Assembly: GCA_944324205.1 (NCBI GenBank)
Contig: CALUVK010000069.1
Coordinates: 1-7,483 of the forward strand
Length of the DNA stretch: 7,483 nt
Direction of reading: 5' to 3'
Source: Candidatus Gastranaerophilales bacterium
GTDB lineage: Bacteria; Cyanobacteriota; Vampirovibrionia; Gastranaerophilales; Gastranaerophilaceae
Numbering within the stretch: the stretch's first letter is position 1; every line of letters starts with the position of its first letter. A program made the translations under genes and the position numbers. The notes beneath the pieces were generated by a model, which searched no databases, was not told the DNA's origin, and was given only the letters and a program-made list of their open reading frames with translations. Shown one piece after another: positions 1 to 5,889 of this stretch.

Positions 1-810
1 GCAACTCCGGGAGAGTTTGAAAAAGAGACTTCCGCACAGCTTGTAGAGCAGATTATCCGCCCGACCGGCTTAGTTGACCCCAAAATTAGCGTAAGGCCGA
101 TTGAAACACAGATTGACGATTTAAAGAAAGAAATTGAAATCCGGGCTAAAAAGGAAGAGCGCGTATTGATTACAACTCTGACTAAGCGCATGGCAGAGGA
201 TTTGTGCGACTACTTCCTGCAAGACGGAATAAGAGTCCGATATCTTCATAGCGGTATAAAATCTATAGAGCGCGTGGAAATCCTGCGTGATTTAAGGCTC
301 GGGGAATTTGACGTTTTAATCGGGGTTAACCTCCTAAGAGAAGGACTTGATATTCCGGAAGTTTCTCTGGTTGCGATTATGGACGCTGATAAGGAAGGAT
401 TTTTGAGGTCAGAGACAAGCTTAATCCAGACAATCGGACGCGCTGCCCGTAATGCCTGCGGTGAAGTTATTATGTATGCTGATAAAATAACAGATTCAAT
501 GCAAAAAGCAATCGATGAAACAAACAGAAGGCGCGAAATCCAGCTGGAACATAATAAGAAATACGGAATTATTCCGCAAACCATTAAAAAACCCATTGAG
601 AATAATTTGTTATCACTTGTTGCAAGCTATAGGGATTTAGAAGATATTGTTGCAGAAGAAATGGTAGATTTAGGTATCGAAAAGAAGGATTTACCAAAAC
701 TTATTACAAAACTGGAAAAAGATATGCATAAAGCTGCCAAAATCCTTGATTTTGAGCGAGCTGCAGAAATAAGAGACCAGTTAAAAAAACTCAGAGAAAT
801 GGTTAACTAG
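1..810 (+). CDS. uvrB: UvrB, excinuclease ABC subunit B (3' part, 5' end outside window)
   Basis: This is the C-terminal 269 residues of UvrB, the DNA-damage-verifying helicase-like subunit of nucleotide excision repair. It receives DNA from UvrA and recruits UvrC for incision. The frame is open from base 1 (reading ATPGEFEKE, typical of UvrB) to TAG at 808-810, so the gene simply runs off the window. Family UvrB proteins are about 660-670 residues, so roughly 400 are missing. Visible parts are the second RecA-like helicase domain with LHSGIKSIERVEIL, the motif V region LLREGLDIPEVSLV and motif VI QTIGRAARN (about codons 143-151). The C-terminal UVR domain (about codons 238-269, containing DFERAAEIRDQL) contacts UvrC. 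No convincing terminator follows, and the next gene has its own promoter 44-68 bases downstream. The identification is firm. An internal ATG at 166 is not a start, because homology continues upstream of it. Confidence 0.97.
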   Translation, partial: ATPGEFEKETSAQLVEQIIRPTGLVDPKISVRPIETQIDDLKKEIEIRAKKEERVLITTLTKRMAEDLCDYFLQDGIRVRYLHSGIKSIERVEILRDLRLGEFDVLIGVNLLREGLDIPEVSLVAIMDADKEGFLRSETSLIQTIGRAARNACGEVIMYADKITDSMQKAIDETNRRREIQLEHNKKYGIIPQTIKKPIENNLLSLVASYRDLEDIVAEEMVDLGIEKKDLPKLITKLEKDMHKAAKILDFERAAEIRDQLKKLREMVN

Positions 811-853
811 CGTACATAAAATATAGGAAATAAATTCGGAATTTAACTTTAGG

Positions 854-883
854 CTGTTATATTTGCCGGGAATGTGATATAAT
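854..883 (+). promoter_or_regulatory. Extended -10 sigma-70-type promoter for the sugar transferase gene
   Basis: A perfect TATAAT lies at 878-883, preceded by TG plus one base (875-877), giving the extended -10 form TGaTATAAT. The best -35 is weak: CTGTTA at 854-859 with an 18-base spacer, which fits promoters that rely on the extended -10. Transcription would start near 890, leaving a leader of about 30 bases before the ATG at 922. The leader contains AAGGAG at 911-916, five bases before the start. The sites are seen directly; activity is inferred. Confidence 0.75.
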
Positions 884-921
884 AGAAAAGTTGAAAAAGT
901 GTTTTAAAACAAGGAGATTGT

Positions 922-2268
922 ATGTCCGTAATTACCAGATCTATTTATATACTTGCAATAGTTGATGCTTTAATTGTTGCATTTACAACGATGCATATGT
1001 TTGCCGGACTTGCAGAGAATGCATTTCAGTTATTTATAACTACCTTATGGTTTTTTATAGTTTTAATGTTTACCTTGTATGCAAAAGGTTTTTATAATGT
1101 TCGAGAATACGAAATTAAAGATATATATTTCTTATTTGAAGCTGTTGCAGTTACATCAGCAATTACAGCAATTCCTCTTATTATATTAGGTTTTAATATA
1201 ATAACATTTCTACTCCTAGCAACGAATGCAACGTTAATCTTTATATTCCTTCTGACCTGGAGAATTATATTTTATATGCATTTCAAATATTTTAAAACTG
1301 TAAAAAATGTATTAATAGTTGGAGCCGGGCAAGATGGAAAACTTATTGCAGAAGAAATCCAGGCTCAACCTGCATTAGGTCTCAAGGTTGTTGGATTTCT
1401 TGATGATAATATGAATACAATAGAGGATGAAGATTCTACTATTCCAATTCTTGGTTTAACATGCGATTCAGAAGCTGTTATTAAAGATAACAATGTTAAA
1501 ATAGTTATTATAGCTGTAAAATCCCGCATGGATTCTATAATTCTTACAGATCTTGTAAAAGGGATTCCATTGGGAGTAAAAGTCTGGAGAATGCCTAAAT
1601 TTTATGAAAAAATAACTCATAAATATCTGGTCTCAAAAATGACAGTAAATTGGCTTTTCTATGATTGTGTCCGCAAAAAAGCTCTTTTGTATGCTAATCT
1701 TAAACGTTTTTGTGATGTTATCGCATCAATTGCAATTTTAATATTAACTTCTCCATTATCGATTATTGCAATGATTAGCATAAAATTATCCGATTTGGGT
1801 CCAATATTTTTCACCCAAACAAGAATAGGTAAGTTTGGACAACCATTTAAGATGATAAAATTCCGTACAATGTATCAGGATAAAGTAGAAGAAGATTTTG
1901 ACGATGACTTGAATGAAGTTCAAGATGATGATAAACGCATTATGCCGTTTTGCAAGTTCCTGAGACAATTTCATATTGATGAATTGCCTCAAATGATAAA
2001 TGTTTTGCGTGGCGACATGAGTATTATAGGACCGCGTCCGGTTAGAGAAGAGGTTTATTATGAAAATAAAAACCGTATTCCGTTCTGGGAAAGCAGAAAT
2101 TGGGTTAGACCGGGTTGGTGTGGCTGGCAGCAAATCAATGTTTGTGAACCATCCGCCGAAGAAAGACTTGAATATGATTTGTATTACATTAAACACAGAC
2201 ATATCTTATGGGAGTTTACAATTTTAATACAATATGTCGCTAAAGTATTAAGCGGAAGATGTAAATAA
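922..2268 (+). CDS. Polyprenyl-phosphate sugar-1-phosphate transferase (WcaJ/CpsE-like polytopic phosphoglycosyl transferase)
   Basis: This is an initiating enzyme of surface polysaccharide synthesis. It transfers a sugar-1-phosphate from a nucleotide sugar to undecaprenyl phosphate at the inner membrane. The 448-residue product has the full polytopic layout. Four hydrophobic segments lie at about 6-28, 36-55, 70-92 and 95-118. A Rossmann-like domain follows (about 128-225, with GAGQDG at 134-139). The catalytic phosphoglycosyl transferase domain starts with the re-entrant membrane helix (about 264-288, including the SP pair at 277-278). Catalytic-domain motifs are KFRTM (313-317), HIDELPQ with the Asp-Glu dyad at 353-354, and GPRP (370-373). 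RPGWCGWQQINV (396-407) replaces the usual RPGiTGwaQvnG. An unusually acidic stretch sits at 323-337. The start is set by AAGGAG five bases upstream. The sugar cannot be told from sequence. No other polysaccharide genes are adjacent, and no terminator is visible before the convergent neighbour. Confidence 0.92.
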   Translation: MSVITRSIYILAIVDALIVAFTTMHMFAGLAENAFQLFITTLWFFIVLMFTLYAKGFYNVREYEIKDIYFLFEAVAVTSAITAIPLIILGFNIITFLLLATNATLIFIFLLTWRIIFYMHFKYFKTVKNVLIVGAGQDGKLIAEEIQAQPALGLKVVGFLDDNMNTIEDEDSTIPILGLTCDSEAVIKDNNVKIVIIAVKSRMDSIILTDLVKGIPLGVKVWRMPKFYEKITHKYLVSKMTVNWLFYDCVRKKALLYANLKRFCDVIASIAILILTSPLSIIAMISIKLSDLGPIFFTQTRIGKFGQPFKMIKFRTMYQDKVEEDFDDDLNEVQDDDKRIMPFCKFLRQFHIDELPQMINVLRGDMSIIGPRPVREEVYYENKNRIPFWESRNWVRPGWCGWQQINVCEPSAEERLEYDLYYIKHRHILWEFTILIQYVAKVLSGRCK

Positions 2269-2273
2269 AATAT

Positions 2274-2903
2274 TTATAACGACGAACAGATGTTGAAAGC
2301 TATTTTTTCGAGATTCCAAGAACTGCGATATTTATCTTCTAAGAGTTCTTTTTCGATTTGTTCGAAAATATAAACTATATCAAAAATTGGTTTTTTATTT
2401 TTTAGAATATTTATCAATATTTCTCGTATTTCATATGCATTCAATTGTTTAGAAATATCCCAAACGAGCCAGGAATTCTTTCTTTGAACAAAATTGATAT
2501 ATTTTTCACAAATTTCCATAGAAAAGACCTTATCTATATTATTAGTACAAGTATGATAAAGAGCTTGATAAATTTCTTTTTTAACTGTTTTTAAGTTAGG
2601 AACAATAAAATTTTCCAACATTTTTTCTCCGCGAATTTCAATAATAAATTGATTTTCTTGTAATTCTTTATTATCAATAATTCTAACAGAAGGTAAAATG
2701 AATCCGCTCATATTTCTTATGTTTTCCCTTAAAATTGCGATTTCTTCTATTATATTTTTGTTAAAACTTACTAAATCTTCACCTATTTTAAGAGTTATTA
2801 TTTCTGTATTTAATGAATCAAAAGCTTCATCAATCTGTTCTTCTATTGTTTTGATATACTCTTGATTTTGTTTTTTTAATATATTTTTTATTTTTTCAAA
2901 CAT
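2274..2903 (-). CDS. Stand-alone protein resembling the cytoplasmic domain of FlhA/SctV (type III export gate), no membrane domain
   Basis: A 209-residue protein with no signal peptide or membrane segment. Residues 1-30 form a charged, helical, possibly coiled start. Three stretches recall the FlhA/SctV (FHIPEP family) C-terminal domain from memory. EIITLKIGEDLV (34-45) resembles its 'LElEIGygLi' entry. GFILPSVRIIDN (67-78) with LQENQFIIEIRG (81-92) resembles 'GfviPpVrIrDN..LkpneYrIkirG'. EIREILINIL...IFDIVYIFEQI (158-183) resembles 'eiqrVLqnLLrEgvsIrdl.tIlEal'. About 50 residues normally between the second and third blocks appear to be missing (around 99-108). The roughly 330-residue membrane half of FlhA is absent, and no upstream frame could encode it. 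No Shine-Dalgarno is visible before the ATG at 2901-2903. The gene is clearly richer in A/T than its neighbours. It is convergent with the sugar transferase (five-base gap). Function is unknown; it could bind export chaperones or be a decayed or repurposed paralogue. Confidence 0.6.
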   Translation of the reverse strand: MFEKIKNILKKQNQEYIKTIEEQIDEAFDSLNTEIITLKIGEDLVSFNKNIIEEIAILRENIRNMSGFILPSVRIIDNKELQENQFIIEIRGEKMLENFIVPNLKTVKKEIYQALYHTCTNNIDKVFSMEICEKYINFVQRKNSWLVWDISKQLNAYEIREILINILKNKKPIFDIVYIFEQIEKELLEDKYRSSWNLEKIAFNICSSL

Positions 2904-2909
2904 ATTTTT

Positions 2910-2937
2910 TATTTAATAATCTACGTAATTTTGTCAA
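2910..2937 (-). promoter_or_regulatory. Candidate promoter of the FlhA-C-like gene
   Basis: On the minus strand a perfect TTGACA lies at 2937-2932, and 16 bases later TAAATA at 2915-2910 (3 of 6 to TATAAT). A start about seven bases beyond would fall at or beside the ATG at 2903, so the mRNA could be leaderless. That would agree with the missing Shine-Dalgarno. The -35 partly consists of the T-run of the accC terminator, so it may be coincidental. The alternative -10 TATTAA (2918-2913) is too close at 13 bases. Confidence 0.35.
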
Positions 2938-2972
2938 AAAAACAATGTAGATTTTAATCTACATTGTTTTTA
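2936..2972 (-). terminator. Intrinsic terminator downstream of accC
   Basis: Perfectly complementary arms at 2938-2952 and 2957-2971 (AACAATGTAGAT against ATCTACATTGTT at their core) surround the four-base loop 2953-2956. On the minus strand the stem runs into a seven-T tract (2942-2936). The position, about 70 bases past the accC stop, and the orientation fit the end of the efp-accB-accC transcript. The stem is A/T-rich, so it is probably of moderate strength. The symmetric A- and T-runs could also allow function on the other strand, but no plus-strand gene ends here. Confidence 0.75.
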
Positions 2973-2975
2973 CTT

Positions 2976-3035
2976 GCACTTTCGCTAAAATATTTTTATA
3001 ACTTTTAAAATTTCTTTTAAGCTACTAAACTCTCC
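2976..3035 (-). repeat. Degraded copy of the intergenic GTTTAGAA-type repeat behind accC
   Basis: Read on the minus strand after the accC stop, this stretch gives GAGAGTTTAGTAG, then an A-rich run with TTAAAA and TATAAAAATATT, then AGCGAAAGTGC. The same order of words occurs in the clear copies behind accB (GAGGAGTTTAGAAG, GTTAAAA, TATAAAATATT, CTGAGCGTAAGC) and behind efp. Small insertions and substitutions interrupt the match, so I call it a decayed relative rather than an intact copy. Confidence 0.45.
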
Positions 3036-3043
3036 AGGCAAAC

Positions 3044-4396
3044 CTACGATTTGCCTTTGCGTTTATAAAAATCTTCAATAAATCCTGTATTAAAGTTTCC
3101 GCTCATAAAAACTTCATCTTCAACTATTTCCTGATGGAAAGGTATGGTCGTTTTAATACCAGTTACGACATATTCTTTAAGAGCCTGATACATTCTGCGG
3201 CGAGCTTCATTTCTGTTTTCACCCCAGCATATCAATTTCCCTATCATTGAATCATAGTAAGGCGGGATTGAATATCCGGGATATACATGCGAATCAACTC
3301 TTATACCAAACCCTCCAGGAGCAAAGTAGCCGTCAATTTTTCCCGGACAAGGCATAAAATCATGTTCCGGATCTTCTGCATTAATACGGCATTCAATAGC
3401 ATGGCCTCTTAAAAGAACATCATCCTGCGTGTAGCCAAGCTTTTTACCCGATGCCACAAGGATTTGTTCTCTTACAATATCAATTTGAGAAATCATCTCT
3501 GTAACACAATGCTCAACTTGAACACGGGTATTCATTTCCATAAAATACCATTTTCCGTCATGGTCAAGCAGAAATTCACAAGTTCCTGCGCCTTCATAAC
3601 CGATAGCTTTTGCAGCTCTAACTGCCGCTGCGCCCATCTCTTTTCTTGTTTTTTCGTCAATTGCAGGAGAAGGAGCTTCTTCTAAAAGCTTTTGATGGCG
3701 TCTCTGGATAGAGCAGTCTCTTTCACCTAAATGGATAACATTTCCAAACGAGTCGCCTAAAATCTGAACTTCAATATGTCTCGGGTTTTCGAGATACTTT
3801 TCTGCATAAACTCCCGGATTTCCGAAGAATTTTTCAGCTTCCTGCTGACAAAGGTTCATGTTTGTTTCAAGTTCATCATCATTTCTGACTATTCTCATCC
3901 CCTTACCGCCGCCGCCGGCTGTAGCTTTGAGAATAATAGGATATCCTGCTTTATGAGCAAACTCTCTTGCTTGTTCAACAGACTCCAAAATCCCTGTTCC
4001 AGGAGTTACCGGAACATCATTTTCTATCATTGTTTTACGAGCAGTTGCTTTATCGCCCATTTTGCGCATTGATTCAGCAGAAGGGCCTATAAACTTAATT
4101 CCGTACTTTGAACAAATATCAACAAAATCGGCCCTTTCAGACATAAATCCATAACCCGGATGGATAGCATCACATCCGGCCATAAGCGCCGTAGAAATTA
4201 TTGCCGGTATATTCAGATAACTTTGTGTACTGGGTGCAGGTCCGATACAAAAAGAATCTGTTGCCAATCTTACATGCAAAGATTGCGCATCAGCCTGTGA
4301 ATAGACTGCCACTGTAGGTATTCCAAGTTCGCGGCAAGCTCTTATAACTCTGACTGCGATTTCGCCTCTATTTGCTATTAATACTCGTTTAAACAT
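3044..4396 (-). CDS. accC: AccC, biotin carboxylase subunit of acetyl-CoA carboxylase
   Basis: This enzyme carboxylates the biotin on AccB using ATP and bicarbonate, the first half-reaction of malonyl-CoA formation for fatty acid synthesis. It acts in the cytoplasm as a homodimer. The 450 residues match the family length (449 in E. coli). An N-terminal domain with LIANRGEIAVRVIRACRELG (6-25) leads to an ATP-grasp domain. That domain has K116, K157 followed by the glycine-rich loop GGGGKGMR (161-168), RRHQKLLEE (232-240), E274 and MEMNTRVQVEH (286-296). A C-terminal domain carries ECRINAED (335-342). All nucleotide- and bicarbonate-binding residues I can place are present. GAGG at 4407-4404, seven bases before the ATG, sets the start. 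A 64-base tandem repeat begins only 22 bases upstream of the start codon, so the immediate 5' leader is repeat DNA. Likely co-transcribed from efp through accB unless the repeat holds a promoter. Confidence 0.98.
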   Translation of the reverse strand: MFKRVLIANRGEIAVRVIRACRELGIPTVAVYSQADAQSLHVRLATDSFCIGPAPSTQSYLNIPAIISTALMAGCDAIHPGYGFMSERADFVDICSKYGIKFIGPSAESMRKMGDKATARKTMIENDVPVTPGTGILESVEQAREFAHKAGYPIILKATAGGGGKGMRIVRNDDELETNMNLCQQEAEKFFGNPGVYAEKYLENPRHIEVQILGDSFGNVIHLGERDCSIQRRHQKLLEEAPSPAIDEKTRKEMGAAAVRAAKAIGYEGAGTCEFLLDHDGKWYFMEMNTRVQVEHCVTEMISQIDIVREQILVASGKKLGYTQDDVLLRGHAIECRINAEDPEHDFMPCPGKIDGYFAPGGFGIRVDSHVYPGYSIPPYYDSMIGKLICWGENRNEARRRMYQALKEYVVTGIKTTIPFHQEIVEDEVFMSGNFNTGFIEDFYKRKGKS

Positions 4397-4417
4397 AGTC
4401 TGTCCTCTAATAAATTG

Positions 4418-4673
4418 GTTTATAAGTTTAGTAGTTGAGAAGTTTAGGAGAATTTAAATTCGCTTTCGCTCATAATAATTAGTTTATAAGTTTAGTAGTT
4501 GAGAAGTTTAGGAGAATTTAAATTCGCTTTCGCTCATAATAATTAGTTTATAAGTTTAGTGGTTGAGAAGTTTATAAGAATTTATTTTCGCTTACGCTCA
4601 TAAAAATTGGCTTATAAGTTTAGCGGTTTAGGAGTTTATAAAAATTTATTTTTGCTTACGCTCAGAATATTTT
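4418..4673 (-). repeat. Four tandem 64-base units between accB and accC, built from 8-base words
   Basis: Units begin at 4418, 4482, 4546 and 4610, exactly 64 bases apart. Units 1 and 2 (next to accC) are identical by eye; unit 3 has roughly eight changes and unit 4 more. Read on the plus strand, the first half of a unit is a chain of 8-base words: GTTTATAA, GTTTAGTA, GTTGAGAA, GTTTAGGA, GAATTTAA. The second half contains TTCGCTTTCGCTCAT (CGCTTACGCTCA in units 3 and 4). The unit length is eight times eight. There are no unique spacers, so this is not a CRISPR array. The array fills most of the 334-base accB-accC gap and would be transcribed in the 5' leader of accC. Identical neighbouring units suggest recent duplication and possible copy-number variation. 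Confidence 0.93.
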
Positions 4674-4680
4674 ATATATC

Positions 4681-4723
4681 TTTTTAACTTCTTCTAAACT
4701 CCTCAACTTATAAACTTCTAAAC
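4681..4723 (-). repeat. Inverted arm closing the tandem array, directly behind accB
   Basis: On the minus strand this reads in 8-base words GTTTAGAA, GTTTATAA, GTTGAGGA, GTTTAGAA, then GAAGTTAA. Over 33 bases it matches the start of the 64-base unit, in opposite orientation, at 28 positions. It begins seven bases after the accB stop codon (4731-4733). In RNA it could pair with the complementary part of any one of the four units. A nearly identical arm is found behind efp (to 5318). Confidence 0.85.
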
Positions 4724-4730
4724 TTTTTTC

Positions 4731-5189
4731 CTATTCTACATACATCAAAACCTGTCCGAATTCAATCGGATCGCCGTTTTTGACACAAATTTGAACAACT
4801 TTACCGGATTGTTCGGATTTGATTTCGTTCATTAATTTCATTGCTTCGATAATGCACACAACATCACCGACATTAACAGTCGAACCGACTTCTACAAACG
4901 GAGCCGCATCCGGAGAGGAAGCCGCATAGAAAGTTCCTACCATTGGTGAAGTAATCGCTTTCCCCTTAACTTCCGGTTCTTTTGCTTCCGGCTTAACTGC
5001 CGCATTAGAAGCTGCCGGAGCCGGAACCGCCTGTGGTGCTGCAGCAACCGGAGCCGCAGCATAACTTACTTCCGGCAAATCTTTTCTGATTGTAATTGCC
5101 TGTTCGCCATCTTCAAGCGAAATTTCCGTTAAACCGTTATCTGCGATAATTTTAGCTAATTTTTCTATATAATCTGTTTCAAACTTCAT
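4731..5189 (-). CDS. accB: AccB, biotin carboxyl carrier protein of acetyl-CoA carboxylase
   Basis: This carrier bears the biotin that shuttles carboxylate from AccC to the carboxyltransferase (AccA/AccD, not in this window). The 152 residues are normal for the family (156 in E. coli). A short N-terminal helical part (1-40) is followed by a flexible linker rich in Ala, Pro and Val (about 43-72). The biotinyl/lipoyl domain (about 78-152) has ITSPMVGTFYAASSP (79-93) and the biotinylation motif EAMKLMNEI, with the acceptor lysine at 118. The start is set by AAGGAG at 5201-5196, six bases upstream. Repeat elements flank it on both sides: one lies between it and efp, the other starts seven bases past its stop. 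A biotin protein ligase is needed elsewhere in the genome. Confidence 0.97.
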   Translation of the reverse strand: MKFETDYIEKLAKIIADNGLTEISLEDGEQAITIRKDLPEVSYAAAPVAAAPQAVPAPAASNAAVKPEAKEPEVKGKAITSPMVGTFYAASSPDAAPFVEVGSTVNVGDVVCIIEAMKLMNEIKSEQSGKVVQICVKNGDPIEFGQVLMYVE

Positions 5190-5220
5190 TTTATTCTCCT
5201 TTGAAAGGTCTGGTGTAATG

Positions 5221-5318
5221 GTTTATAAGTTTATGAGAATTTATTTTCGCTTATGCTCAGAATTTTTTATATATCCTTTTAACTTCTTCTAAACTTCTCA
5301 ACTTATAAACTCCTAAAC
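5221..5318 (-). repeat. Single 98-base copy of the intergenic repeat between efp and accB
   Basis: This appears to be the unamplified form of the element. On the minus strand it starts with GTTTAGGAGTTTATAAGTTGAG, passes GTTAAAAGGATATATAAAAAATT and CTGAGCATAAGCG, and ends CATAAACTTATAAAC. Its ends are therefore imperfect inverted repeats (GTTTATAAGTTTATG when reversed). Compared with the 64-base unit in the accB-accC gap, the left arm has lost about 19 bases. The element overlaps the last two codons or so of efp: its first GTTTAG supplies the final Val codon and the TAG stop. It carries no open frame of note and no transposase, so it would be non-autonomous if mobile. Confidence 0.85.
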
Positions 5319-5870
5319 CCTATCTAAATATTCATTACTTCTTGTATCAACTCTGATTACGTCGCCATTGGATACAAAGAAAGGAACCTGAACAACTGCA
5401 CCTGTTTCAAGAGTAGCAGGTTTTGAACCCCCTTGAGCAGTGTTTCCTTTTTCTGCCGGCGGAGTATCAACAACTTCCAACTCAACATGAGCAGGGATAT
5501 CAATACCTATTATTCTCTTGTCGTGCATTAAAACCTGAACAATCATGTTTTCTTTAAGATATTTTTTACCGTCACCAACGTGATCTTCAGGTATTTGAAG
5601 CTGTTCATAAGTTTCGTTATCCATCATGACGTATTCATTTCCGTCTTTATATAAATATTGCATTTCTCTACGGTCAAGCATAGCTTTAGCGACTTTTTCG
5701 CCGGCTCTGAAAGTTTTTTCCACAACGTTACCGGTTTCTGCGTTTTTAAGTTTTGTTCTTACAAAAGCAGCGCCTTTACCGGGTTTTACGTGCAAGAATT
5801 CAACAACAGTCCACAAGCCGTTATCAAGTTCAAGTGTTAAGCCATTCTTTAAATCGTTTACTGAAATCAT
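5313..5870 (-). CDS. efp: Translation elongation factor P
   Basis: EF-P binds between the P and E sites of the ribosome and relieves stalling at consecutive prolines. The 185-residue length and the three-barrel plan fit the family. The N-terminal KOW-like domain (about 1-65) has the loop HVKPGKGAAFVRTKL (27-41), with Lys32 at the tip, the position that is modified in many bacteria. The central OB domain and the C-terminal OB domain, with the family motif near VVDTPPAEKGNTAQGG and ATLETGAVVQVPFF, follow. AAGGAG at 5881-5876, five bases before the ATG, fixes the start. The modification enzyme cannot be inferred from this window. Oddly, the stop codon (5313-5315) lies inside an intergenic repeat. 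The protein still ends in the usual place (NEYLDRV), so function should be intact. Confidence 0.98.
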   Translation of the reverse strand: MISVNDLKNGLTLELDNGLWTVVEFLHVKPGKGAAFVRTKLKNAETGNVVEKTFRAGEKVAKAMLDRREMQYLYKDGNEYVMMDNETYEQLQIPEDHVGDGKKYLKENMIVQVLMHDKRIIGIDIPAHVELEVVDTPPAEKGNTAQGGSKPATLETGAVVQVPFFVSNGDVIRVDTRSNEYLDRV

Positions 5871-5889
5871 ACGTACTCCTTAACTATAT

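Noticed and set aside
246..596. Minus-strand 116-codon frame opposite uvrB
   Set aside because: It is a shadow of the conserved UvrB helicase frame, with no family resemblance.
831..845. Small palindrome TAAATTCGGAATTTA behind uvrB as a terminator
   Set aside because: The stem is only five to seven A/T pairs and no T-run follows on the plus strand.
1786..2202. Minus-strand 138-codon frame opposite the sugar transferase
   Set aside because: It lies opposite the conserved catalytic domain and shows no coding signature of its own.
3464..4072. Plus-strand open frames opposite accC
   Set aside because: They are antisense shadows of a confidently identified gene, with no ribosome binding site or recognisable protein.
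4418..4673. Tandem units as a CRISPR array
   Set aside because: The 64-base units are contiguous with no unique spacers, and no cas gene is present.
4418..4673. Ten-codon mini-frames on the minus strand in each unit (e.g. ATG AGC GAA AGC ... TAA)
   Set aside because: They are too short, lack ribosome binding sites, and two copies begin with CTG; the open frame is most likely a by-product of repeat identity.
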